64,000 bases of DNA from Eubacteriaceae bacterium. GTDB lineage: Bacteria > Bacillota > Clostridia > Oscillospirales > Acutalibacteraceae. A program made the translations under genes and the position numbers. The DNA lies in contig JAETRQ010000004.1 in NCBI GenBank assembly GCA_021770095.1, forward strand, positions 280,998 through 344,997, given 5' to 3'. Below the pieces are notes generated by a model that was not told the DNA's origin, searched no databases, and saw only the letters and a program-made list of their open reading frames with translations. Positions 30,371-40,117 of this stretch are shown here, in pieces. Every line of letters begins with the position of its first letter. Within the stretch, counting starts at the first letter, position 1.

Positions 30371-31084
30371 TCAGTATTTCAATATTTCAATAACAATTCT
30401 TTCTTTTTTCGTAGTTCGCAATTGAGCAGAAAAAATAAATCGTCCGAATCCGCGTACGGAGATAATGTCATTATCTTTGACAGTATACGATGTATTTTCA
30501 GTCAGTCTGCTGTTTATAAATATCCTGTTGTTAGAGAAGAGCCGTGAAGTCTCGCTTCTTGATAACTTATATACAGCACTGATGATTACATCAAGCCGAA
30601 GGGATGATACTACCATCTCATAATGTTCAGGCTGAGAAATAATATCATCAGATACAGTATCAGCAAGTTCTGTTTTAACAACTGTATGGCGGATTTTGTT
30701 CAGATTATCAAGAATATAATCGGCAATCTGAGAATGACAGAACAGATATGCCGTATTATGATTCACGATAATGTCACCAATCATTTCCCGCTTGATACCC
30801 AAGTTCATTATTGCGCCAAGGTAATCTCTGTGTGTAAGGCTGTCGGCAAATTTTTGATTGATAGGCCTGATTTTGATACATAAAATCGGAAAGTCATCGG
30901 TGTTTACATCCATACCAAATCCGGCAATAATGCGTTCTGCACAATCATATCCGCCGAATCTTGTACAGGGCAGGGATGTTGACATCAGTATGCTCTGCTC
31001 ATCAAGATTAAGAAATTCAGTAAAGGTATTATAATTTTTTTCAAATGCGCGTGTGTATAATTCGTTAAATCTTTTTTCTATCAT
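30371..31084 (-). CDS. YlmH-family RNA-binding protein (S4 domain)
   Basis: Central domain TRFGGYDCAERI; C-terminal S4 motif SETSRLFSNNRIFINSRLTENTSYTVKDNDIISVRGFGRF. Confidence 0.87.
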   Translation of the reverse strand: MIEKRFNELYTRAFEKNYNTFTEFLNLDEQSILMSTSLPCTRFGGYDCAERIIAGFGMDVNTDDFPILCIKIRPINQKFADSLTHRDYLGAIMNLGIKREMIGDIIVNHNTAYLFCHSQIADYILDNLNKIRHTVVKTELADTVSDDIISQPEHYEMVVSSLRLDVIISAVYKLSRSETSRLFSNNRIFINSRLTENTSYTVKDNDIISVRGFGRFIFSAQLRTTKKERIVIEILKY

Positions 31085-31102
31085 AAATAATATAAAAATA
31101 AA

Positions 31103-31122
31103 GGACTGTCTGCCGACAGTCC
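31103..31122. terminator. Terminator-like hairpin
   Basis: GGACTGTC-TGCC-GACAGTCC. Confidence 0.6.
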
Positions 31123-31141
31123 CTTAAAGTTAGTTCATATT

Positions 31142-32062
31142 TTATTTTGCTGTTGCTGCAACTGCTTCCTTGAGATATTCTGCTGATGCAGGATAATGAA
31201 CATCATATGTTACAAGAACATTAGCAGATTTATCTTTAATAACAGTAACGTTAGCATGATTTACAGTAATGTGTGCTTCCATATGATAATCAGCAGTTGT
31301 GATAAGACCTGTTGCTGTGTCAATTACGACTGTTGCATAACCGCCCTTGTAGTTAACAAGACAGTTTTCAGCAGTTGTGCCTGATGCCCATGAAAGAACG
31401 GTGATTGAATCAACAGTTGCATCAATAGCACCGAGTGTGTTGAACAATTTACCCTGTGCGTCCATACCGCGGTGAGACATATTTACGTCTTTTGGCTGGA
31501 GTTTAAGTTCAACTGTACCATCGCCCTTGTCTGTTACATTTGCTGCTACCAGGTCATCTGCTGTAAGCAAACATGTTGTGAGGCTCTGTCCGTTTTCGTC
31601 AACGTCATCCTGTGGCTGGCGGTTTGATGAAGGTGAAAGACCGCATGAACCTTTAGTGAAAAGACCGCCGACGATACCGGGAACAAGTTTGTTGATTGTT
31701 GCATTCTCTTTGCCTTCAATCATAATGTTTTTAACCTGAAGATCTTCTTCACCAAGCATTGAATACCAAGTTACGGTTTCACCGCTGTCAAGAACATATT
31801 CCTGTGTCTGTGCTTTTGTTTTGTTATAAGCTTCTGCATAATAGTTAAGCACATCTTCCTGGCTTTTGAATTCAACTCCGCCGTATGTACCTGCAGTAAA
31901 TTCATCAATTACTGCTACGTCTACTTCTTCTTGTGTTTCTTCACCTGATAAAGCAGTAGCGGCAGGCTTGAGCGCAACCATCAAAACAGTTGCAACCAGA
32001 CATATAACAAGAACTACAGATAAAACTGTATTTAATGTGCTGAGTTTGGACTTTTGTTTCAT
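31142..32062 (-). CDS. Secreted/membrane-anchored protein of unknown function
   Basis: 306 aa with N-terminal TM/signal; no family recognised. Confidence 0.7.
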   Translation of the reverse strand: MKQKSKLSTLNTVLSVVLVICLVATVLMVALKPAATALSGEETQEEVDVAVIDEFTAGTYGGVEFKSQEDVLNYYAEAYNKTKAQTQEYVLDSGETVTWYSMLGEEDLQVKNIMIEGKENATINKLVPGIVGGLFTKGSCGLSPSSNRQPQDDVDENGQSLTTCLLTADDLVAANVTDKGDGTVELKLQPKDVNMSHRGMDAQGKLFNTLGAIDATVDSITVLSWASGTTAENCLVNYKGGYATVVIDTATGLITTADYHMEAHITVNHANVTVIKDKSANVLVTYDVHYPASAEYLKEAVAATAK

Positions 32063-32138
32063 AAAAATTCCCCTTTTACAGTATATTACTTTCTTATAAT
32101 ATACTAAAACGCTTTATTTTTCAATAGATTTTTTGAAT

Positions 32139-33140
32139 TTATTTTTGGAAGAGCACAGTAATGTCGGTTCCTTTATTCAAAATACTGCTGACAACCAATT
32201 TTGCGTCGTGGATTTGTGCAATGTGTTTCACGATTGCAAGACCCAGTCCCGTTCCGCCTGTTGCCTTGCTTCTGCTTTTATCTACACGGAAGAAACGTTC
32301 AAATATCCGCTCGTGATATTTTTCCTCAATGCCGATTCCCGTGTCGCTTACTGTGAGCATCGCTCCGTTTTCCTGCGGCTCAACTTTGACTGTGACAGTT
32401 CCGTTCTCAACATTATATCTGATTGCATTGTCACATAAGTTATAAACTAATTCTTCAAGCAGGGAAGGGTTTGCTTTTATATAAACATTTTCACCCTCAA
32501 GGTTAATCTGCACACCTTTTGCTGTTGCATTAATTGAAAGTGCTTCAACACATTTTTGTGCGGTTTCATATAGATTTACTGATGAAAAGGTGATATTTTC
32601 ATCGCTGTTTTCATCAAGCTGTGATAGTTGAATAATATCTTCACTCAGGTTAACAAGTCTTAATGCCTGTTTTCGGATGATACTGGCAAAAGGTTTTATG
32701 TCGGGTTCTTTCGCAATGCCTGTTTCAATAAGTTCGGCATATCCTGCTATTGAAGTCAGCGGAGTTTTAAGTTCATGGGAAACATTAGCAGTAAATTGCT
32801 TTTTTTGCTTATCAAGGATTAATTGTTTTTCCTTTTGTTCTTTCAGTATATTGGCAAAAGGTTTGAGTTCAGGCTCGGTTTTGGCATTTTCAATATTATC
32901 AATTTGTTTGACAAGTTGCTCAATCGGTTTGATAATACTTTTTGTGATTGCAAAACTTATAACAGCAGAAAGAATAACGGCAAACAGAATAACGCTGCCG
33001 ATAACAATTGCAATTTCTATGAGTTCGCCCTTGTCCAGCATATCAAATTTTAACGGCAGGACCGCTATAACCAAAATGCATGTCAGCAATATGAGCGTAA
33101 TACTGAAAGAGAGAATTTTAATTAAAGTCTTTTTAATCAT
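32139..33140 (-). CDS. Sensor histidine kinase (PhoR-like)
   Basis: H-box FTANVSHELKTPLTSI, N box, DTGIGI, GGTGLGLAI. Confidence 0.92.
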   Translation of the reverse strand: MIKKTLIKILSFSITLILLTCILVIAVLPLKFDMLDKGELIEIAIVIGSVILFAVILSAVISFAITKSIIKPIEQLVKQIDNIENAKTEPELKPFANILKEQKEKQLILDKQKKQFTANVSHELKTPLTSIAGYAELIETGIAKEPDIKPFASIIRKQALRLVNLSEDIIQLSQLDENSDENITFSSVNLYETAQKCVEALSINATAKGVQINLEGENVYIKANPSLLEELVYNLCDNAIRYNVENGTVTVKVEPQENGAMLTVSDTGIGIEEKYHERIFERFFRVDKSRSKATGGTGLGLAIVKHIAQIHDAKLVVSSILNKGTDITVLFQK

Positions 33141-33821
33141 TTAATCACCGATTTTGTATCCGACATTTCTTATGGTTTTTATATGTTCTCCGGCAGTTCC
33201 GAGTTTTTTTCTGAGCGACTGGATATGAACATCTACCGTTCTGTTTCCCTGCTCAAAGTCATATCCCCACACAATTTCCATTAATCTGTCTCGAGTGAGT
33301 ACAATTCCTTTGTTTCTGATAAGGTGTTTTAAAATCTCATATTCTTTATATGTCAGTTCAATTTCATTGGAATTCACAATAACCGTATGCTTATTTTCAT
33401 CAAGTTCAATTTCTTTGTATACCAAAAGGGTTTTTACTGTTTTTTCACAGCGTCGGAGTACCGCTTTTACTCTTGACACAAGTTCCATAACACCAAACGG
33501 TTTGGTTATGTAATCATCTGCACCCATATCAAGACCTTTTACAGCATCAATTTCGCCTGTTTTGGCAGTTACCATAATGACAGGGATATTGCGGTATTGT
33601 GAATTGTCCCTTATCTGATTAAGTATCTGCAGTCCGTCACCCTGAGGAAGCATAATGTCAAGAAGGATAATGTCAGGTATTCTTGTCTTGATGGTTTTTG
33701 AAAATTCAGTTCCGTCTTCAAACCCTTCAACTTCAAAATTTGCATTTTTCAGGGCATACATTTCAAGTTCTCTTATTGAGGTGTCATCTTCCACAATGTA
33801 TACAAGTTGTTTTTCCGCCAT
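33141..33821 (-). CDS. OmpR/PhoB-family response regulator
   Basis: Receiver (VEDDTSI, LLDIMLP, KPF) plus winged helix (RTVDVHIQSLRKKLG). Confidence 0.93.
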   Translation of the reverse strand: MAEKQLVYIVEDDTSIRELEMYALKNANFEVEGFEDGTEFSKTIKTRIPDIILLDIMLPQGDGLQILNQIRDNSQYRNIPVIMVTAKTGEIDAVKGLDMGADDYITKPFGVMELVSRVKAVLRRCEKTVKTLLVYKEIELDENKHTVIVNSNEIELTYKEYEILKHLIRNKGIVLTRDRLMEIVWGYDFEQGNRTVDVHIQSLRKKLGTAGEHIKTIRNVGYKIGD

Positions 33822-33829
33822 AATATGTC

Positions 33830-35590
33830 CTATCTGAGAGCGTATTTTGAAAGATAATGTTCAAAATTCTCCATAAATGTTTTATTATTTGAATTTTTAA
33901 CTCCTTTGAGATAACTGTGTGTTTGATAACTTCCCTGTGAAAGTTCAATGATACAAACTGCAAGGTTTGAGCAGTGGTCGGCAATTCGCTCAAAAGAATT
34001 TACAATATCAAAGAAGAGCATTCCGTTTTCAACTGAGCATTCGCCTTCTTCCATTCTTTTTGAATGACGTGCTCTGAGTTCGGCCTTAAGATTGTTAATA
34101 ACCTGTTCAAGCGGTTCAATTGAACGTGCCATTTCTTCGTCATCATTAATAAATGCGTTTGTAGAATTCTCGATAATTTCTTTAACCGCTTTTCCCATTA
34201 TATCAAGTTCTCTGTTTGCATCGTCAGTGAAATGTATTCTTTCTTTATGCATTTTTCTTTTTGTTTTGAGAATATTGACGCCATAGTCGCCGATACGCTC
34301 GAAGTTACCTATCGCATGGGAATATTTGCTGAGCCGCATGGAGTCGTCAATTGACAGGTCAAACGAACTGATTTTTACAAGATAGGTTTCAAGTTCATCC
34401 TCAAACTGATCAAGTTTCTTTTCGTTTTCTTTTATTTTTTCGTCCTTGATTCGACTGTATATTTTTATAAAATCAAGGCTCATTGAAATATTTGTTTTTG
34501 CAAGAAGCGCCATCTGATTGCATTTTTCTTTAACTTTATCAAGTGCATATGACGGAGTAAGAAGAAAAGAATCTTCAACAAGAGAAGTTTCGTTATTGGT
34601 TGGTTCTTCTTTAGGGTCATCTTTGATGATTTTGTACATCAGTTTTTCAAATGCACCGCCAAATGGGAAAAGAACAATAGTAGCAAAAATATTGAATACG
34701 GAATGGATTATAGCAATGCTGGTTGCGTTAACCTGTTCTTTGAAGAAAGGAAGACCGAATATAGCATTTGCACCGTAAAATACAATCATAGCCAGTGTGA
34801 CACCGCTTACTGCCAAAATAAGATTAACAAGTGCTGTTCTTTTTGCATTTTTATTTGTACCGATTGATGAAATCAAAACAGGTGTACATGCGCCGATATT
34901 CATACCGAGAATAATCGGGAACGCAACCGAAACGGATACTGCACCTGTGGACGCCAATGCCTGCAGGATACCGACGGATGCTGAAGAACTCTGCAGTACT
35001 GCGGTGAGCAAAGCCCCTGCGATAAGACCCAGTACAGGATTGGAGAATTTGAGCAGCAGGTTCGCAAATTCAGGAATATCTTTTAATCCTGCAACTGAAG
35101 AACTCATTGTGTTCATACCAATCATAAGGATTGCAAATCCTAAAAGAATATTGGCAACACTTCTTTTTTTATCGCCTTTTGCGAACATAAGCAGGACTAT
35201 GCCGATAAAAGCAAGAACCGGAGCAAATGATGAAGGCTTCAGCAACTGCAAAAAGATATTTGAACCTTCAATTCCGGTTAATGACAAGAGCCATGCGGTA
35301 ACGGTTGTACCGATATGTGCACCCATAATAATACCGATAACCTGCTTTAATGCCATTATACCGCTGTTAACAAATCCGACAGCCATAACAGTGACGGCAC
35401 CGGAAGATTGAATAATAGCGGTTACGACAAGACCGAGAAGTACACCTTTGATACGGTTATTGGTCATTTTCTCAAGTATGCTTTCAAGTTTACCGCCGCT
35501 TAATTTTTTCAGGCTGTCACCCATAACATTCATTCCGAACAGGAACATTGCAAGGCCGCCGATAAGTGTTAATACATCAAATATTGTCAT
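33830..35590 (-). CDS. Na/Pi cotransporter family protein with C-terminal PhoU-like domain
   Basis: GLAMFLFGMNVMGDSLKKLSGGKL, paired QSS motifs (IIQSSGAVTV, VLQSSSASVG), helical PhoU-like tail. Confidence 0.93.
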   Translation of the reverse strand: MTIFDVLTLIGGLAMFLFGMNVMGDSLKKLSGGKLESILEKMTNNRIKGVLLGLVVTAIIQSSGAVTVMAVGFVNSGIMALKQVIGIIMGAHIGTTVTAWLLSLTGIEGSNIFLQLLKPSSFAPVLAFIGIVLLMFAKGDKKRSVANILLGFAILMIGMNTMSSSVAGLKDIPEFANLLLKFSNPVLGLIAGALLTAVLQSSSASVGILQALASTGAVSVSVAFPIILGMNIGACTPVLISSIGTNKNAKRTALVNLILAVSGVTLAMIVFYGANAIFGLPFFKEQVNATSIAIIHSVFNIFATIVLFPFGGAFEKLMYKIIKDDPKEEPTNNETSLVEDSFLLTPSYALDKVKEKCNQMALLAKTNISMSLDFIKIYSRIKDEKIKENEKKLDQFEDELETYLVKISSFDLSIDDSMRLSKYSHAIGNFERIGDYGVNILKTKRKMHKERIHFTDDANRELDIMGKAVKEIIENSTNAFINDDEEMARSIEPLEQVINNLKAELRARHSKRMEEGECSVENGMLFFDIVNSFERIADHCSNLAVCIIELSQGSYQTHSYLKGVKNSNNKTFMENFEHYLSKYALR

Positions 35591-35628
35591 AAAAAGTCCT
35601 ACCTGATTTTATTTTTACGAAATACATA

Positions 35629-35646
35629 TTAATTTGCGCAAATTAA
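35629..35646. promoter_or_regulatory. Perfect 18-bp palindrome TTAATTTGCGCAAATTAA
   Basis: Exact self-reverse-complement in the divergent Na/Pi - PI-PLC intergenic region. Confidence 0.6.
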
Positions 35647-35651
35647 GTTAA

Positions 35652-35679
35652 AATATACTTTGTGTTAAATCTGTGTAAA
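35652..35679 (-). promoter_or_regulatory. Candidate PHO box and -10 upstream of Na/Pi gene
   Basis: Minus strand TTTACA-N5-TTAACA-N5-TATATT (11-nt periodicity as in Firmicutes PhoP boxes). Confidence 0.55.
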
Positions 35680-35810
35680 ATAATCAAAATAATATATTCA
35701 AGTTTATTGAGATATATTTAAATTATAAAATAGTTTATTCATAATTGCAATTGATATTATGAAATAAAAATGATATATTTGTTTTGATAATATTATGAAT
35801 GGTGATTATA

Positions 35811-36704
35811 ATGGATAATAAAAAATGGATGGCATCCATTGAGGATAATGCGGATGTATTCCGTCTTAATATGATTGGGACTCATGACTGCGTAACACAA
35901 TATATTCGGTTTGGCCATTTTTTCAGGTGTCAAAACAGGAATATTTTTGAACAGCTTTGTCTTGGTGTCAGGGGACTTGATATAAGAGTTGAGATGAATA
36001 AGAACCGCAGACTGGGTATGGTCCATGCAATTTTCAAGGCATTCAGTGAGCCGGGGCTGTTCAAAAAACAGATGGATATGGCGGATGTCCTGGCACATTG
36101 TTACAAATTTCTTGCAGAAAATCCAAGTGAGACAATTGTTTTTCAGTTCAAAAATGACAGTGCAAAACATATGGAAGAATGTTTTGATATAATGTATAAT
36201 ACATACATCAAGCCTGATGCCGGCAAATGGTATCTTGGTGAAAGTGTACCGAAACTCGGAGAGGTAAGAGGGAAAATCATTTTTATCCGCCGATGCAGAA
36301 AGTATGAAGATAAAGAATATCCGCTTGGAACAGGAATAGATTTTTCACGTTGGGTAGAACAGACACAGGCAATACCGCAGCCGTTGATGCTGAGTACAGG
36401 CGGCGACGATGCAGCACAATTTATTGTTCAGGACAGATACAAATATAAACCTGAGCCACGATGGAATGTGTGCATTAAACCCTTTTTGGATACATGTACG
36501 GAATTTGGCGGAAAGTATATCATTAATTATCTTTCAACCGCGGGAGGTTTAAAAGGGCCGTACAATAATGCCGAATATATTAATCCAAGATTTATGCAGT
36601 ATCCGCTTTGTGATAATGTATATTACGGAATGATATATACGGATTTTCCTACAAAGGAACTGGCAGACAAGATTATAAAAACAAATTTCAGGAGTAAAAT
36701 ATGA
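35811..36704 (+). CDS. Phosphatidylinositol-specific phospholipase C X-domain protein
   Basis: NMIGTHDC, GVRGLDIRV, RLGMVH, NPSETIVFQFKND; no obvious signal peptide. Confidence 0.85.
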   Translation: MDNKKWMASIEDNADVFRLNMIGTHDCVTQYIRFGHFFRCQNRNIFEQLCLGVRGLDIRVEMNKNRRLGMVHAIFKAFSEPGLFKKQMDMADVLAHCYKFLAENPSETIVFQFKNDSAKHMEECFDIMYNTYIKPDAGKWYLGESVPKLGEVRGKIIFIRRCRKYEDKEYPLGTGIDFSRWVEQTQAIPQPLMLSTGGDDAAQFIVQDRYKYKPEPRWNVCIKPFLDTCTEFGGKYIINYLSTAGGLKGPYNNAEYINPRFMQYPLCDNVYYGMIYTDFPTKELADKIIKTNFRSKI

Positions 36705-37558
36705 AACTAAGTGATATTAATATCCGTGATCCTTTTATTTTGTATGATAACAGCAAGTACTATCTCTATGGTACAAGAGCAAAAGATTTTGGCAAAAATG
36801 TTGCAGGATTTGATGTTTACATTTCTGACGATATGGAAGAGTGGAGCGAGGCAAAGGAGTGTTTTAATTCCGCTGAAAACGGACTGAACCGCGAAGTGAA
36901 CTGGGCACCTGAAGTGCATAAATATAACGGAAGTTATTATATGTTTGCTACCTTTACAAAAGAAAACGGGCTGAGAGGTGTTTATATTCTTAAATCCGAT
37001 AGCCCTGACGGAGAATTTATATTACATTCTGACGGGGCGGTTACTCCTGATGAATGGGAATGTCTTGACGGTACTCTGTATACAGATAAAAAAGGAGATG
37101 CGTATCTTGTTTTTTGCCACGAACATACCCAGATTATTGACGGAACAGTTTGTTATGTAAAATTGAGTGCAGATTTAAAAAATGCTGTGTCTGAACCTGT
37201 CGAATTATTTGCAGGTTCGTCACCATATTGGGCAGATAAAAAGCCGGCCGGTGAGCATTATATTACCGATGGCCCGTTTATGTACAGAACAAAAGATAAT
37301 CATTTGCTTCTGATTTGGTCAACATTTGTTAATCACCAGTATTGCCAGTGTGTTGCCCGTTCGGATAATGGTGAGATTGGCGGTGTTTTTGTTCATTTGC
37401 CATTGTTGATTACAGATGATGGCGGTCATGGCATGATTTTCAAAAGCAATGATAATCTGCTGCTGACTTTTCATACTCCGAACCAAACCGGTGAGGAACG
37501 CCCGATAATCAAGAATTTGAATGATATTGGTGATAATATAGAATTACAGGAGAATTGA
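36701..37558 (+). CDS. Glycoside hydrolase family 43-like protein
   Basis: IRDPFILYDNSKYYLYGT, WAPEVHKYNGSYYMFAT, five-blade-propeller pattern; overlaps upstream stop. Confidence 0.85.
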   Translation: MKLSDINIRDPFILYDNSKYYLYGTRAKDFGKNVAGFDVYISDDMEEWSEAKECFNSAENGLNREVNWAPEVHKYNGSYYMFATFTKENGLRGVYILKSDSPDGEFILHSDGAVTPDEWECLDGTLYTDKKGDAYLVFCHEHTQIIDGTVCYVKLSADLKNAVSEPVELFAGSSPYWADKKPAGEHYITDGPFMYRTKDNHLLLIWSTFVNHQYCQCVARSDNGEIGGVFVHLPLLITDDGGHGMIFKSNDNLLLTFHTPNQTGEERPIIKNLNDIGDNIELQEN

Positions 37559-37559
37559 T

Positions 37560-39968
37560 ATGAAATTAAAACAGAAAATGGAAACATTCGTACAAAACGT
37601 AATTGATAAAGTTACCGGCAGCGGAGTTATGCAGGATGAAAATACTGCTGACGGAGAAAAATTTATTTTTGAGCCAATGCCGCCTGTGGCACTCAAATCG
37701 GCTGAAGAAAGCATTGTTTTGCTGAAAAATGATAATAATACTTTGCCATTGAAAAAAGAACAGGTTGTATCCGTCTTCGGCAGATGCCAAATAGACTACT
37801 TTTATGTCGGCTACGGCAGCGGAGGAGACGTGAATGCACCATACAGTATCAATCTGATTGAAGGATTAAAAAACAAAAATGTACATATCAACAATGATTT
37901 GTTAAAAATATATGATGATTGGTGCAAAGACAACCCTGTCAATCACGGATTTTGGGGTCATTGGCCTATGAATTATCCTGAAATGACAGTTGACAGCGCT
38001 TTGGTAAGCAAGGCGGGGAAAGACAGCGATATTGCCTTGGTCGTTATCGGCAGAGCAGCAGGAGAGGACCGTGAGAATAAACTTGAAAAAGGCAGTTATT
38101 ACCTGACAGATGAAGAAATCAATATGCTGAATCTGGTTACCGCAAATTTCGACAAAGTTGCAGTAATCATGAACTGCGGCAATATTATTGATATGTCATG
38201 GCTAAAAAAATACGGCGATAAAATTTCTTCGGTCATTTATGCATGGCAGTGCGGAATGGAAAGCGGTAATGCGCTTGCAAATATCCTGACCGGTGCAGTG
38301 ACCCCGAGCGGAAAACTTACGGACACCATTGCTCAAAATTATGCCGATTATCCGAGTGCGGATAATTTTGGCTCAAAAAAATTTAATAATTATGAAGAAG
38401 ACATTTATGTAGGTTACAGGTATTTTGAGACTTTTTGCCCTGATAAAGTGCTTTATCCGTTTGGGTTCGGTCTCAGTTATACTGAATTTGAAATCGAACC
38501 GCTGGAATTTGCACAGATTGATAACAAATTCAATGTATCTGTAAAAGTAAAAAATATTGGTCAGTGCGACGGCAAAGAGGTTGTTCAGATTTATGTAAAT
38601 GCGCCAAAGGGCAAACTCGGCAAGGCAGAAAAAAGTCTTGTTACTTTTGCTAAAACCGGAACACTTGCACCCGATGAAGAAGAGATTCTGAACTTCTCAT
38701 TTTCTTTGTATGATATTGCAAGTTTTGATGATGTCGGGGTAACAGAAAATAAATTTTCATATGTCCTTGAGTCGGGTGATTACGTTTTTTACGCAGGCAA
38801 CAGCGTCAGAACAGATCTTGTCTGCGGTAAGGCTAAACTTGATTTTACGGTTATTCAGACACTTGATGAAGTATGCGGTGTTAAGAATTCGTTTTCACGA
38901 ATCAAGTCAACAGACGACGGAATGATTAAAGAGCTGGTTGAAGTTTCAACTCCGTATTTGAAGAAACGTATTATCAATAATCTCCCCTTACCGATAGGCT
39001 ATAAAGGAGGCAATGCCAATCTCAGTAATGTTGCTGATGGTAAAATCACATTGGATGCATTCATTTCAACACTCACGAATGATGAGTTAGAGACTTTGGC
39101 TTATGGTCAGGGCAAAATGGACAGTCAATATGGAGTTACAGGTAATGCAGGTGCATTCGGCGGAACAAATAAAAATCTGATTGACAAAGGTATTAAACCG
39201 ATTATTACGACTGACGGACCTGCAGGAATAAGAATAAAAAAATACACCTCTCTTATTCCATGCGGCACGGCTCTTGCAAGCACATGGAATACAGATTTGG
39301 TAAATGAATTGGCAGCTGTTATGGGACAGGAAATGAGATACCACTCTACGGATGTTTTGCTTGCTCCGGGTATGAATATACACAGGGATGTCCTGTGCGG
39401 AAGGAATTTTGAATATTTTTCTGAAGACCCGCTGGTTTCGGGAAAAATGGCGGCGGCATTTGTCAATGGTATTCAGAGTGCAGGTGTTTCTGCCTGCCCA
39501 AAGCATTTTGCCTGCAATAATCAGGAAGTCAGCAGAACAAAATGTGACTCCCGTTTGTCACAAAGAGCATTGAGGGAAATTTATCTTAAAGGGTTTGAAA
39601 TTTGTGTTAAAGACAGCAGTCCGCTTAATATAATGACAAGTTATAATAAAATTAATGGTGTTTGGAGCCACTACAATTATGATCTTGTTACTACTGTTTT
39701 GCGTAAAGAGTGGAAATACAAAGGTAATGTTATGACGGACTGGTGGATGCAGAAGTCGGCAAGTCCGGAATTTCCTGCAACTGATAATAATGCTTACAGA
39801 ATTCGGGCACAGGTTGATGTCCTTATGCCGGGTGCGATGAGCAGAACAGGCACCTATAAACCGGACAAAAAACTTTTAAAAGCAGTGGATACAACCGGAA
39901 TAACCCGTGCTGAACTTGAACGCACGGCAAAAAATGTTTTAAAACTGGTCCTTAAATTAAAATATTAA
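37560..39968 (+). CDS. Glycoside hydrolase family 3 (beta-glucosidase-type), inverted domain order
   Basis: GH3 C-terminal domain (SIVLLKNDNNTLPLKK) at the N-terminus; catalytic barrel (TDGPAGIR, HFACNNQE, VMTDWW) at the C-terminus. Confidence 0.92.
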   Translation: MKLKQKMETFVQNVIDKVTGSGVMQDENTADGEKFIFEPMPPVALKSAEESIVLLKNDNNTLPLKKEQVVSVFGRCQIDYFYVGYGSGGDVNAPYSINLIEGLKNKNVHINNDLLKIYDDWCKDNPVNHGFWGHWPMNYPEMTVDSALVSKAGKDSDIALVVIGRAAGEDRENKLEKGSYYLTDEEINMLNLVTANFDKVAVIMNCGNIIDMSWLKKYGDKISSVIYAWQCGMESGNALANILTGAVTPSGKLTDTIAQNYADYPSADNFGSKKFNNYEEDIYVGYRYFETFCPDKVLYPFGFGLSYTEFEIEPLEFAQIDNKFNVSVKVKNIGQCDGKEVVQIYVNAPKGKLGKAEKSLVTFAKTGTLAPDEEEILNFSFSLYDIASFDDVGVTENKFSYVLESGDYVFYAGNSVRTDLVCGKAKLDFTVIQTLDEVCGVKNSFSRIKSTDDGMIKELVEVSTPYLKKRIINNLPLPIGYKGGNANLSNVADGKITLDAFISTLTNDELETLAYGQGKMDSQYGVTGNAGAFGGTNKNLIDKGIKPIITTDGPAGIRIKKYTSLIPCGTALASTWNTDLVNELAAVMGQEMRYHSTDVLLAPGMNIHRDVLCGRNFEYFSEDPLVSGKMAAAFVNGIQSAGVSACPKHFACNNQEVSRTKCDSRLSQRALREIYLKGFEICVKDSSPLNIMTSYNKINGVWSHYNYDLVTTVLRKEWKYKGNVMTDWWMQKSASPEFPATDNNAYRIRAQVDVLMPGAMSRTGTYKPDKKLLKAVDTTGITRAELERTAKNVLKLVLKLKY

Positions 39969-40011
39969 ATGATGCTATAAAAACCTTGCAGTTAATCCGA
40001 GGTATCATAAC

Positions 40012-40043
40012 AAAAACCACGAACATTTTGTTCGTGGTTTTTA
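40012..40043. terminator. Intrinsic terminator
   Basis: AAAAACCACGAAC-ATTTT-GTTCGTGGTTTTT. Confidence 0.85.
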
Positions 40044-40117
40044 TATGAATTTGGTATATCAAAATTCATTGTTTGTTATAGCATTGCATTTATAATTGGC
40101 TCAATAAGCGGAAGAAT

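Noticed and set aside
34797-35411. 204-aa plus-strand ORF opposite the Na/Pi symporter
   Set aside because: Antisense shadow ORF of a clearly conserved minus-strand gene; low-complexity composition, no RBS.
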